Shown piece after piece: positions 32,502-43,144 of a stretch of DNA of 64,000 nucleotides (position 1 is its first letter; every line of letters begins with the position of its first letter). The stretch is from Pictodentalium vernedei. Taxonomy: Eukaryota; Mollusca; Scaphopoda; Dentaliida; Dentaliidae. The notes under the pieces are model-generated. The model was not told the DNA's origin, did no database searches, and saw only the letters and a program-made list of their open reading frames with translations. The position numbers were made by a program, and so were the translations under genes. The stretch is from contig CM062292.1 of assembly GCA_031216915.1 (NCBI GenBank), positions 5,204,457 through 5,268,456 of the forward strand, written 5' to 3'.

Positions 32502-32916
32502 TAAGGCCTAAAAAAATTAAAAATCTGTTTCTCAGGCCCTCCCGCGTGGTCCTTTTGGCTGCCGCATACTCTCTTTTTATAACAAATGTAAACTTAAACA
32601 AAACAAAACAAAAAATTCAATGATTCATGTCCTGATATTTTACCCAAGTTAATAAAATTGATAAATTTGCCCCTTGAGTGCAAGAAGGCTTTGCAATGCT
32701 TTAGCATTGCAAAACCTTCTTGCTCTCAAGGGACGAAATCCACCACCACCCATTCTATTCTGTAGATTATGAGGCCTAAACCATAAACTAAGAACATTAA
32801 CTTTTGATGGCAAAGAAATAATTACAGAATAAAAAATAAAATAAAAAACCACTCGCCCGCATGAAACTTTACAAATAATGGCCTGAGAGACAGAAGATCT
32901 ACATTGTGTGGCCTAA
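32502..32916 (-). mobile_element. PIF/Harbinger-like MITE, copy 2 (inverted)
   Basis: It is flanked by TAA on both sides and the ends are GGCC. The interior is the complement of copies 1, 3 and 4, including a hairpin with arms AAGGCTTTGCAATGC (32687-32735). Confidence 0.8.
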
Positions 32917-33003
32917 GTCAACTCTTTTTTTTTTAAAACTGAGTAGAAACCGAAACCGTGGAAAAAATTCATAACCTCCCAGCACTAACCTGCTATGGCT
33001 CTA

Positions 33004-33067
33004 CAGTTGTTTCAAGTCAAGTCTTGGCTGCCTATAGAGGCAGCCAAGACTTGACTAGAAACAACTG
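33004..33067. repeat. Palindrome with AGTCTTGGCTGCCT core
   Basis: The 30-nt arms have one mismatch and the loop is 4 nt (ATAG). The inner 15 bp (AGTCTTGGCTGCCT) matches the core at 45999-46047, but the outer stem CAGTTGTTTC is unrelated to the outer stem there. Confidence 0.9.
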
Positions 33068-33175
33068 ACAAGGTACTTAGAAAACAAGTTTTGAGTTTAC
33101 CCAAACAATGTATTCTGGGGCACCTGTTCCTTTGCATTAAAAAAGTTATCAAAGTTGGAATTAGGCCATAATGGT

Positions 33176-33365
33176 TGATGAATTTTTCATCAAATCTAGT
33201 CATGGCTGCTTAAAGGTGGTCATGACTAGATTTGATGTAAGATATTTTAAAAATACTCAGCGAAGTTTAACTCTTAACCCGCTGAGTATTTTAAAAATAT
33301 TTTTCATTAAATCTAGTCATGGCTGCTGTGAAGCAGCCATGGCTAGATTTGATGAAAAATTCATC
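33176..33365. repeat. Compound foldback with TCATGGCTGC hairpins
   Basis: Two hairpins, each with TCTAGTCATGGCTGC arms, flank a third inverted pair (ATTTTAAAAATACTCAGC and complement). The outer arms GAATTTTTCATCAAAT and complement pair across about 180 bp. Short frames here are not genes. Confidence 0.75.
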
Positions 33366-33771
33366 GAAAATTAACTCAAGAAATCGGTGGTGAAAAAATC
33401 CATTCAGTTTACAGGGGGGGTTGGATTAAATATGCCCAAAATTATACATATTTCAATGGCAAGAGAAATTTTGCCCTGGGCAGGAATAGCCGCCAGCAGC
33501 ATGCAAGGAGTTAAAAGTTAACTGAATAGTTGATTTCCTGAGGAAAAATATTCTTTTAATAGGAGCATTCAATTAATGCAATTTAGTCACTTTCCTCATT
33601 CGATTTTGAGGTGAGCTGTCACAATTGCATGCAATCGTTCCAGAAATTTTTATTTTGTGAAGGTAGATAACATCATGCCTGATTTCTACCCAGTGAGTGT
33701 TGAATGCTGAAAAGGTCTATCAAAAATTATAAGGTTGTATGCATTTCAAATTGTCAAGTCATTTTTGGCTC
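33366..33771. other. Non-coding intron sequence
   Basis: No frame, repeat edge or exon could be supported. Confidence 0.4.
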
Positions 33772-35565
33772 ACCAACGATAGTTGTGTGAGCCTTTGCCA
33801 TAGCCCTCATGTCGGCGTCCAAATTCATTCATTTTGAACTTTTGTGTGCAGGTTTTGATTTTTTTTTTTTTTTTTTTTGGATTGTTTTTTTATGTCTGCA
33901 TGCTTTTCAGGGATAGTAATATTTTATTCAACTCTTTCCATGCTTAGTTACTTGAATTTTGGACTTTTGTGTACAGGTTTTTGACTTTTCTGTGTAGGTT
34001 TTTGACTTTTGTGTACAGGTTTTGAAATTTTGTCTTCAAGTGGAGTTTTACCTTACTGGCATATTGCCATGGTGGTCACCTTAACATTTCTGGGTATTTT
34101 TCTCAATTTTAACCTCTTGAAACAAATGTGATGCTTTTTTGACTTTTATGTGCAGGTTTTGAGGTTTGTCTTTCTTTTCTTCCAAGTGGATATTTGTCAA
34201 GTAGAATTTCAACTTACTGGCATATTGCCATTGTGGTTACTGTGACAGGGTATTTTTGTGTCGCCGCCCCACGAAGTGGGGAGTGACATATAGGGATTAC
34301 TTTTGTCGTCTTGCGTTGTCTGCGCATGCGTCGTCGTCCGCGTCACACTTTCTCTTATCCGCCACTCCTCTTTAACCTATGAATGGATTTTGATGAAACT
34401 TTCAGTGATTCTTTATCACATAATGGCATTGTGCACCTCCTATTTTATTTTTTGATCCGCTGTATTTTTTCCAGAGTTATGCCCCTTTTCCACTTAGAAT
34501 TCTGTCTGAAATATTAAAATATAGTGCCATGGAAGACTCACATCTAAGTTCTCAATTTTAACCCCTTGAAACAAATGTGATACTTTTTTTTACTTTTATG
34601 TTCAGGTTTTGAGGTTTGTCTTTCTTTTCTTCCAAGTGGTGACTTACCTCGTAGCATATTGCTATGGTTCCTGTTTTATGTTAGGATGCTTCTTGGGGCT
34701 AGTATTATATTATTTAACCCTTTAGCTGCGTATTTACTTTAATTTTGGACTTTTGTGTGCAGGTTTTGGACTTTTGTGTGCAGGTTTTGATATTTTTTAA
34801 GTGGAGTTTTACCTCACTGGCATATTGCCATGGTGGTTACTGTAACATTTTCAGGGTATTTTTCTAAATTTTAACCCTTTAAAACAAATGTGATGCTTTT
34901 TTTACTTTTATGTGCAGGTTTTGAGGTTTGTCTTTCTTCTCTTCCAAGTGGTGACTTACCTTGTAGCATATTGTCATGGTTCCTGTTTTATGTTAGGATG
35001 CTTCTTGGGGCTAGTATTATATTATTTAACCCTTTAGCTGCTTATTTACTTTAATTTTGGACTTTTGTGTGCAGGTTTTGTACTTTTGTGTGCAGGTTTT
35101 GATATTTTTTAAGTGGAGTTTTACCTCACTGGCATATTGCCATGGTGGTTACTGTAACATTTTCAGGGTATTTTTCTAAATTTTAACCCTTTGAAACAAA
35201 TGTGATACCTTTTTGACTTTTATGTGCAGGTTTTGAGGTTTTTCTTTCTTTTCTTCCAAGTGGATATTTTTCAGGTAGGGTTTCACCTTACTGGCATATT
35301 GCCATGGTGGTTACTGTGACATTATCAGGGTTTTTTTCTCAATGTTAACCCATTGAAAAAAATGTGATACTTTTTTTTTACTTTATATGTGCAGGTTTTG
35401 AGGTTTGTTTTTCTTTTCTTCAAAGTGGAGACTTACCTTGTAGCATATTGCCATGGTTCCTATTTTATGTTAGCATGCTTCTTAAGGGTTATTATTATAT
35501 TATTTAACCCTTTAGCTGCTTGTTTTCTTCAATTTTGGACTTTTGTGTGCAGGTTTGGAACTTTT
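33772..35565 (+). repeat. Degenerate tandem repeats of about 310 bp in a hairpin-led element
   Basis: It starts at a GGCTCACC hairpin (33776). The landmark CAGGTTTTGAGGTTT recurs at 34153, 34605, 34914, 35226 and 35391. The unit also holds GGACTTTTGTGTGCAGG and CTGGCATATTGCCATGG. A different hairpin-led segment interrupts it (34256-34560). No coding sequence is present. Confidence 0.75.
34256..34560 (+). mobile_element. Inserted hairpin-led segment (CGCCCCACGAAGTGGGG type)
   Basis: The perfect-arm hairpin GCCCCACGAAGTGGGG is followed by ACATATAGGGATTAC and a GTCGTCGTCCGCG block. It interrupts the 310-bp repeat phase, so it is likely a separate insertion. Confidence 0.5.
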
Positions 35566-36970
35566 TTTTTTACTCCAGCCACCCCTTTACATTGGGCACC
35601 TGATGGTGAGCCATGGGGTACTGATACCCCCTCTAGTTATGTGTACCCATACTATGTATGGTACACATAATGCCAGCATCCGGGGTGGCCATCCGTCGTT
35701 CGTCCATCCTTTGTCCATCCATCCATCTGTCTATCTGTCCTTCCATCCGGGCAGACATATGGGGGTTTAGGTGGCTATTTGTTGGTAGAAATGGGGGTTA
35801 GGTGACTACCGCAATTTATCTGACTAGTCACATAGTTAAATGTCATTATTCTAGGGTGGGGTTTAGAGTTGGGTTGGGGTGGGGTTAGGGTCAGTAAAGG
35901 GTAGGGTTAGGGTTTGCTACCACCCCAAAAATTTTTCACCCAAAAAGTTGTTTTAATACAATGGACATGCATTTTAGTTCAAATAGACTAGGAATATATT
36001 GAATTTTCATTAGTCTAGGGTGCGGTTTAGAATTGGGGGTGGGGGGAGTAGGGTTAGGGTCAGTAAAGGGTAGGGTCAGGGTTTGCTACCACCCCAAACA
36101 TATTCCCCAAAATCACTTGTTTTAATATAATGGACATGCATTTTATTGTAGTCCCATAAAAATAGCCACATAACTACCAATTTGTTAGGATGTCCGTGCG
36201 TCTGTCCTTCCATCCATGTGTGAGTCTGTCCGAGAATATTCATAACTTTCGTAGCTTAAGTAAATTATTATTTTCTATAATATTTGTTGGTCATAGGTAT
36301 GCCCACACTAGTTATTCATTTTTTTTTTATTACTTGCTTTTATTACATGTTCACTGAGAAATTGTGTTCGTCCTAGCCAAATTTTGTCTGTTCAGCCTGT
36401 ATCTTGTGTATCGAATTCTCTATTGCAATGAAATTTGCCGTGAACACTGCTTATGGTATAGGCTTTAAAAAAAGGATTCAACGATATTTCTCACATTCTC
36501 CTTTTTAGAGTTATCCCCCTTTTTTGACTTAGAAATTGTAGGAAATAGACATTATTTGTCTGTTCAGTCTGTATCTCAAGTATGGATTATCAGATTTCAG
36601 TGAAATATGGCATGCAGTTTTCCTATGACAAAGGCTTCTGCCTCATTGCATAAAACTTCCAAACACCAAACAATTTACCATACCTTTTGACTTAGAAATT
36701 GTTGGAAATTGTTATACCTCCACTTTCGAAGAAAATGGGGGGGGGGGGGGGGGGGGGGGTATACTGGATTACATGCGTCTATCTGTGCGTCTGTCTGTCC
36801 ATCTGAGCATCAGTCAGTGTGTGAGTCCGTCCGAGAATATTCATAACTTTCATTATTTTCTATAATATTTGTTGGTCATAGGTATGCCCACACTAGGCGG
36901 TACACCACGTGGGGGTATGCACCAGATGACAGTCCAGCTCTTGTTGTATCTACAGTTTGTTTTATTTCAG
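35566..36970. repeat. Mixed simple and short repeats before MTFMT exon
   Basis: A hairpin-led segment lies at about 35634 (TACCCATACTATGTATGGTA). A G-rich segment with GGGTAGGGTTAGGG-like text is duplicated at a 166-bp offset (35843 and 36009). An AATATTCATAACTTTC block is duplicated (36237 and 36837), and there is a 22-G run near 36738. No gene is seen up to the exon at 36971. Confidence 0.65.
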
Positions 36971-37083
36971 TCTGTGATTTGAATGAAGAGATCAAGAATT
37001 ATTTCCATAAAGAGAATGACGATCTCCCTCCTGGTACACCCTTCTATGACAAGAGGACGGAACTAGTTTTTATAAAGTGCAAA
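36971..37083 (+). CDS. MTFMT: MTFMT penultimate exon
   Basis: The exon follows TTTGTTTTATTTCAG and ends before GTAAGC. Its 113 nt supply two bases completing the split codon from exon 1833-1905, then 37 codons (CDLNEEIKNY to VFIKCK). PPGTPFYDK followed by an LVFIKCK strand matches the C-terminal domain of methionyl-tRNA formyltransferases, where a PG-x-FY/IY-K turn precedes the CKDGWIG motif. The exon ends in phase 0, which is exactly the phase of the next exon. Both flanking introns are filled with transposons. Confidence 0.9.
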
Positions 37084-37856
37084 GTAAGCTGTACTTTCAT
37101 CTTTTTATATTAAAATCTGTAAAATCTGCAAATAATAATAACTAGAGATGGTCTATCTCCCGCTACCCCCTCCCCCTCCCCCCCCCCCCCCCTCCCCCTC
37201 CCATCCTCCGTGGCATACTGCCTAGTGTGGGTGACTGAAAAGGGGCATTCAATTTTTCTAAGTAAAAAAAAAATACAATATGGCCACCAGTCGGCCATCT
37301 AGAAACCTAGCGGGAAAAAAATTATGTCAAGCACTTACCCTCATCATGTTGATCATTTTTAGGAAGTTTCGTGAAAATGCGGCTAAAACTGTGGAAGTAG
37401 TTCGCTCCACAAGTTTACATAAAAAATCCAATATGGCTGCCAGTTGGCCATTTTGAATCCAATCGGGAAAAATTTATGTCACTCTGCTCCTCATTATGTT
37501 GGTCATTTTTGTAAAGTTTTGTGAAAATGCGACTAAAACTGTGGAAGTAGTTCATTCCACAAGATTACATGTGCAACGGACTGACGACTACAGACCAACC
37601 GACAGACCGACCAACCGACAAGTTGACTCCTACATACCTCAAAAAAATGTTTTATGGAAAAGCTGCATTTTAATACCAGACCTGAATGATCCCGAAGAAT
37701 TCCATAGCTTTGGCCCGGCAACAACAAATGCCCTATCACCAGCAGAACTTAATTTAAATGTGGGTTAAACCAAATTAAATTTATGCAATTAGCGTGATAA
37801 CTTGAACAAATGTCACCAGATTTGGTGAATATTTATTTGCATTGGGCACCAGGGTT
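37084..37856. other. Intron: poly(C), two diverged 150-bp repeats
   Basis: It has a C-rich tract near 37163 and two copies about 150 bp apart of a block with CATGTTGATCATTTTT / TTATGTTGGTCATTTTT and AAACTGTGGAAGTAGTTC. It ends in a GACCGACCAACCGAC-rich segment, the inverse of the GTCC-rich heads of hairpin-led repeats. No gene is seen. Confidence 0.55.
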
Positions 37857-37962
37857 TAGAGCCGTGCAGTATACTGAATACCTGGTACGGTTTTGGTATT
37901 ACAGGGATACCGAAAACTGTACCGAAACCAAATCAAAATATCGCTCATTTCTGTATTTATAT

Positions 37963-38164
37963 ATTTTTATACTGTACCAATGACCCAGACTTAGCTGGTG
38001 CTAACTCCACAAAAACCAGGGCCAAACACAAATTTTGCCCCCCAATCCCCAAAATTTGCATCCAAAACAAAAAGAAATCATGTCCTAAAGGACCTCCATA
38101 GTACGACTCTACTGCGCATGCGCAGTGACGCAGTCGTCCCGAAATTGGCGCCAAATATCATTCT
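37963..38164 (+). repeat. Left ITR of DIRS copy D
   Basis: Complementary to 44861-45068. It contains the palindromes CTGCGCATGCGCAG and TTGGCGCCAA and is the probable promoter region of the element. Confidence 0.85.
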
Positions 38165-39051
38165 CTGTTTGGCCCTTCATCAGTCAACATCTCACTGATC
38201 TTTGTGCTTGTAAATCTCAGTTTAAAGGATGCCAGACACGTAATTCTTGGAGAAAATGTGATTCTAAGGAGGATAGAAGGAGGAGAGGAAAAAAGAAGTG
38301 GCAAAAAATAATCAGGGCTGTACTTAAAATTTTTTGTTAAAATTATGTTAAGTTGCCTATTTTCGAGGCAAACGCCTCTTGTTGTCATTCTTGCTAATTG
38401 TTGCACTGCTTATTCAGTGTTTCCTCTCCCCTAACCTTCTAAAGTCCCCCCTTGCAATTCTCCCATGCTTTTGGCATATTTTTGAGAAGTTTCATTTCTA
38501 AAATTTCCCTGGGAGAGTTGCTTGGTTACAGAATGTTTTCTGTTATTTTCCCCATAGTTACGTTTTCACCCATGGGTGTATAACGTTTGTGTTCTGCATC
38601 TTCCATCTGATGTTCTGCAGATTCTCCCCTGGGAGTCTCTGTTTTGCATCAGATAGAGTGTAATTGAGGACTGATTCCGGGCCAGTTTTTTCAGTGCCTG
38701 GAGTCATGTTTTCTTCTGTGTTTACACTGTTTGTTTTCATTGGCAACAGCCTTTTTTGAGGGGGGCTGTTTGCCTTTGAGGTAGTTTATCTCATTATAAG
38801 ATACATTTATATTATCCGAAAGTGTCTCATTAATTATTTTATATAATTTTAAAATTTTTGACCACACTTTGCCATCGGATCCATCGGGGCTCAACGTTAC
38901 TTTTCAGCAACTTGGGCTTCTCTGAAAAAATATTTTTTCAAAATTATTTTGTTTTGCAATTGTTTTTTCATTTATTAATGGATCATGTTATTATGTATCT
39001 TTGTGTCAGGGGTTTTTGCGAGTAACTAGGACTTATTGTTGTTCCTTCACA
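38165..39051 (+). other. 5' leader of DIRS copy D
   Basis: Untranslated region nearly identical to 12654-13538 of copy B, with the same CATCTGATG / CATCAGATAG inverted pair and the same TTTGTGTCAG just upstream of ORF1. Confidence 0.65.
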
Positions 39052-41154
39052 ATGAAAGGAACTTGTTCAAATTGTAATAGGAAGAAATCTTCCTCTGACT
39101 TTCATGATTATTGCATAAATTGTAGTCAGTGTTCTCGCATTAATCCCTGTCCTGTATGTGAACATTGGGATGAGAAACATTGGAAACGTGTGTCACGATA
39201 TGTTGTTTCTGGAGAAAGAGCAATGCCGGCTCTTTCTCCACAAGGTCACTCTACCCTCTCAGTTTCTATTTCAGAGGAACCAGAACAGGGTGATGTTTCC
39301 ATGTTATCTTCTTCAAGTGTGCGTCCGTCGTCACAATTAAATACAGAGCTAGCGGCAAAAGTGCTCATGGAGATTAGACAAATGTCGTCCGCTAGCTCGC
39401 CCGGTGTAGCGTCCATTCACCGAATGGTTCGGCAGCCGGGTTCGTCCGATGCGGTCCAAGAGGAAATTTTGGGTGATGCGAGCACTATAAAAATAATAGA
39501 TGCACACCCAGTGACGGCGGATAGTGAACGAGAACGGAGGAAGCCTTTTAGTCCGGTTCCTAGCTCGTCCAGGTCCAGCCGGGCCGCGAGCGAGAGAGGC
39601 CCCTCTCTCGTACAACAACATCTGGGACCAGATGTTGTGGTACAAAATGTGTCTTTAGCGGAGCATACGTCCGTCGCTCGGGACGCTCCGTTGTATAAGC
39701 AGTCCGCAGAGACTGTTAAGGCTTCCTCTTCTCGCCGGCGCACACGACCGCACCTTGGCTGCGTGACCTCCGATATCTTGCCAGCTTCGCCGATGAAGGA
39801 TTATTCGGCGACCAGGTCACACCATCCGGCAGCCAGGGACTCGAGACCGATGGACTCCGGACGTTCGCATAGGAAAAGTATGCGGGAGCCATCTGATGCG
39901 GAGCTGCCCTCGGCAAAGCAGCGAAAGACCGCTCCTCCGCAGGTCTCGACGTCGGACATTCTAGTGCAGATAGCACAGCTTATCGCAGCATCCCAGCAGC
40001 CGACAGAGACGGTGTCGGATCGAGAATTATCCGACGGCGCTGGGTCGGTACGCTCCGCCGAAGCATCGGGGGCGGACGACCGGGAACATCGGGAGGTCCG
40101 ACCGGATGGTGAAAGGGATACGGATGAATTGGAGCTATCCCTTTCGGAACAACACAAAGCTGCCGTAGACTTCATCCGGCACTTTCTTCCTCAAGTTGTT
40201 CCGTCGGGCCAGACTGCTGCGCTTCCGGACAGGAGAATTATAGCGTCATTGGACTCTGATTTTTTCGAGCGGTTCAGGGACATCGCTCCCGAGTTTCCGT
40301 CGCAGTCCAATAATGTTGCAAGAACATTTGAATTATTGAACGACGCTATTTTTAAACTTGCTTCCAGGACAGGGAAAGCAGGCTTCTTGTCCGCAAATAC
40401 TCTCAACCTGCCTTTCATTAATGCAAGGAATAAATTCGACACGGCAGGTCAGGGTATACCGAGAGTTCCTCTGCGTATGGACGACGAGGCGGAAGACTTA
40501 GAGCTATCATTACCGTCGTCAGCTTCTATTCCAACCGCAGTGTTGGAAACAGCTATTGCGTCTAACAGAGCCAATTTAGATGCCTTATCTCACGCAGATC
40601 ACCTTACGAAGGCGTTATCACTGCGTCTTCAAGGGGAAGAGTTTCAGGATATACAATCCTCCTTAAGACTTCTTTCAAGGGCAGTAGCTTATTCCACGTG
40701 TAACTCCGCCCTTTCAGTGGCAAATCTGGAGTTGGTTAGACGTGACGCAGCCCTGTCTACATCCACACTAGTGGATTCTAAGGTGAAGAACTCTCTTAGA
40801 GTCGCTTCGGTCTCAGGAGATCTTCTCTTTGACGGCAAGCTTTCCGCTATTTATGATAATATTAAAAAGAAAGCTAGTGATTCTCTGTTGTTTAGATCCG
40901 CTCCTAAAAGGTCGGATTCAGCAGACACGAATAAGGCGGGCACTTCTGGGTCTTATCCGCCCAAGAGAGGTTCCTATAGAGGTTCCGGTGCGTCCTCTAG
41001 CTCTTATTCGAGAGACCGTCAGGATAGCGACTCTCGTTCGGGACGTCCTTCAGGCCGGGACAATCGGTCGGACGCCCCGAGGTCGACGAGGCGAGGTGCG
41101 GGTCGTGGAAGACGTGGTTTCTCCTACCGCAGGCCTCGCAGATCCAGGAGGTGA
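39052..41154 (+). CDS. DIRS ORF1, Gag-like protein (copy D)
   Basis: A 700-aa protein, same length as in copy B, starting MKGTCSNCNRKK. The CxxC pairs at residues 5-8, 21-24 and 33-36 are intact. The central helical region and the Arg-rich tail (ending RRPRRSRR) are conserved, and substitutions are scattered in the Ser-rich linker. It ends in UGA within the same AGGAGGTGATGG context found in B, C and E. Confidence 0.9.
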   Translation: MKGTCSNCNRKKSSSDFHDYCINCSQCSRINPCPVCEHWDEKHWKRVSRYVVSGERAMPALSPQGHSTLSVSISEEPEQGDVSMLSSSSVRPSSQLNTELAAKVLMEIRQMSSASSPGVASIHRMVRQPGSSDAVQEEILGDASTIKIIDAHPVTADSERERRKPFSPVPSSSRSSRAASERGPSLVQQHLGPDVVVQNVSLAEHTSVARDAPLYKQSAETVKASSSRRRTRPHLGCVTSDILPASPMKDYSATRSHHPAARDSRPMDSGRSHRKSMREPSDAELPSAKQRKTAPPQVSTSDILVQIAQLIAASQQPTETVSDRELSDGAGSVRSAEASGADDREHREVRPDGERDTDELELSLSEQHKAAVDFIRHFLPQVVPSGQTAALPDRRIIASLDSDFFERFRDIAPEFPSQSNNVARTFELLNDAIFKLASRTGKAGFLSANTLNLPFINARNKFDTAGQGIPRVPLRMDDEAEDLELSLPSSASIPTAVLETAIASNRANLDALSHADHLTKALSLRLQGEEFQDIQSSLRLLSRAVAYSTCNSALSVANLELVRRDAALSTSTLVDSKVKNSLRVASVSGDLLFDGKLSAIYDNIKKKASDSLLFRSAPKRSDSADTNKAGTSGSYPPKRGSYRGSGASSSSYSRDRQDSDSRSGRPSGRDNRSDAPRSTRRGAGRGRRGFSYRRPRRSRR

Positions 41155-43144
41155 TGGCTCAAACCTCTATCGCGTTCCGGTTGGCGGAAGGTTGTCGAGT
41201 TTTTCTCAAGAGTGGGCGTCGATTACGGACGATCCGTGGGTGAGAGGAGTGACTTCGGAAAGTCTAAAGATATCCTTCAAACGAAAGCCTCCATTAACTC
41301 GAAGTCCAAAGTGGACTCATCTTCCGTCAAACCCTCAGAAAAGAGACGCTCTGCTATCAGAGGTGCAGTCTCTTTTAATGAAGAACGCGGTAGAGGTCGT
41401 AGAAAACCAGGAATCGCTGGGATTCTACAGCCATCTGTTTCTGGTTCCGAAACCAGACGGCTCGTTCCGTCCAGTCATAGATTTGAGCTGGATAAACAAG
41501 CTGATCATCGCTCCGAAGTTTTATATGGAGACGATTCGATCGGTCAGAGCGAGTATTCGGGTGAACGATTATGCAACGAGCATAGATCTCAAAGATGCGT
41601 ACTTTCACGTCATGGTACATCCGACATTCCGAAAGTATCTACGCTTCGCAGTCCTAGGAGTGGTGTATCAGTTCCGGGCCATGTGCTTCGGATTGAATCT
41701 AGCACCCTGGGCTTTCACTCGGGTAATGAACTCGGTAATGATTTACTTCCGAGCTCATTCGTCTGCGGTAACGTCGGCCTACCTGGACGACATTCTTCAG
41801 AGGTACGGCAACGAGTTAACGCTTCAGAACGATGTTCAGAATCTTCTTCTATTGCTCCGACGTCTCGGTTTCATAGTAAACGAGGAGAAGTCGGATCTGG
41901 TGCCGTCCAAGTCATTCACTCATCTGGGAATGAGCTTCGAGACGCACAACAATCTCGTTCGTCTGCCGTTAACCAGAGCGAAATTAGTCAGTTGTTACGC
42001 TCGCTATTGTCTAAATACAGACAAAGTCACAGCGAGAGAATTTATGAGACTGATAGGTCTGTGCGGAGCCGCTGCGGATCTCATTCCGATGGGACGGCTA
42101 CGCACACGGCCTCTTCAAATTTTCTTGACTCAGAATTGGAGTGTGAAAATTCATTCGCTCGATGTAGACGTTCTCTTGTCAGATCAAGTGAAACAAGAGA
42201 TTCAGACTTGGGCAAACATTCAGTGGTTAACTCAAGGAGTTCCGCTGCAGTTGCCGGATCCGAGTTTTACCATTATGACGGATGCCAGTCAAACAGGTTG
42301 GGGTGCATCATTAATCCCAACGGATTCGAGATGCCAGGGTCTTTGGGATCCGCAATTCCTGTGCAAGCACATAAACATCAAGGAAATGATGTCAATTTGG
42401 CTTGCGTTACGTCACTGGATGGACATTATTCACGATGCTCATGTCCAAATCCTATCCGACAATACGACAGTAGTGGCGTATATACGGAATCAGGGAGGCA
42501 CTCATTCAGTTCCGTTGTTCAATCTAACGGAAAGAATCCTTCTGTTTGCGTTGGAACATCACGTTCTTCTTTCGGTCCGTCACATACCGGGTCGTCTGAA
42601 TGTGCTAGCAGACTCCCTTTCACGAAAGGGTCGCTTGTTGCCGTCGGAGTGGACTCTCAACAAACAAGTATTCAATCAGATTTGCTACCAATGGGAACGG
42701 CCAATGATAGACTTATTTGCGACACATCTCAACAATCAGTTGCAGACGTATGTGTCCCCGTGTCCGGATCCAAGAGCATTTGCAGTAGACGCTCTGTCGA
42801 TCCCTTGGGACGGAATGATAGGATATGCGTATCCTCCAGCGCCGTTAATTCAACAAGTATTGCTAAAGATAAAACAATCTCAATGCAAGATTCTGTTGGT
42901 AGCATCTCTGTCGCCACAGAGACCGTGGATAAATCTACTCAGGTGTCTGTTGTGGGACCTACCGCGGAAGCTTCCTCCACGAGAGGATCTTCTTTGGCAG
43001 GGGAAATCGCGCCAACTACATCACAACCCGCAAGGTCTCAACCTTCACGTTTTTCCGTTGTGCGGTCCTTCTTGCATGGCAAGCACTTTACAGGACGAGC
43101 AGTGGACGCGATTTCTAACTGTAGGAGGACCTCCTCTTCGCTAA
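41153..43144 (+). CDS. DIRS reverse transcriptase / RNase H polyprotein (copy D)
   Basis: It lies in the +1 frame to ORF1 and is open back to 40829. The motifs are complete: RPVIDLSWINK, IDLKDAYFHV, CFGLNLAPWAF, YLDD (41780-41791), MTDASQTGWG, ILSDNTT and LADSLSR, then the post-RNase H DLFATHLNN block. It keeps EKSDL and VRLPL where copy B has Leu, so D looks closer to the family consensus. No AUG lies near the functional start. The gene overlaps the YR frame for almost its full length. Confidence 0.92.
   Translation, partial: DGSNLYRVPVGGRLSSFSQEWASITDDPWVRGVTSESLKISFKRKPPLTRSPKWTHLPSNPQKRDALLSEVQSLLMKNAVEVVENQESLGFYSHLFLVPKPDGSFRPVIDLSWINKLIIAPKFYMETIRSVRASIRVNDYATSIDLKDAYFHVMVHPTFRKYLRFAVLGVVYQFRAMCFGLNLAPWAFTRVMNSVMIYFRAHSSAVTSAYLDDILQRYGNELTLQNDVQNLLLLLRRLGFIVNEEKSDLVPSKSFTHLGMSFETHNNLVRLPLTRAKLVSCYARYCLNTDKVTAREFMRLIGLCGAAADLIPMGRLRTRPLQIFLTQNWSVKIHSLDVDVLLSDQVKQEIQTWANIQWLTQGVPLQLPDPSFTIMTDASQTGWGASLIPTDSRCQGLWDPQFLCKHINIKEMMSIWLALRHWMDIIHDAHVQILSDNTTVVAYIRNQGGTHSVPLFNLTERILLFALEHHVLLSVRHIPGRLNVLADSLSRKGRLLPSEWTLNKQVFNQICYQWERPMIDLFATHLNNQLQTYVSPCPDPRAFAVDALSIPWDGMIGYAYPPAPLIQQVLLKIKQSQCKILLVASLSPQRPWINLLRCLLWDLPRKLPPREDLLWQGKSRQLHHNPQGLNLHVFPLCGPSCMASTLQDEQWTRFLTVGGPPLR

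Noticed and set aside
35870-36080. Interstitial telomere repeat (GGGTAGGGTTAGGG-like text)
   Set aside because: There is no run of exact TTAGGG units. It is a diverged, duplicated G-rich segment.
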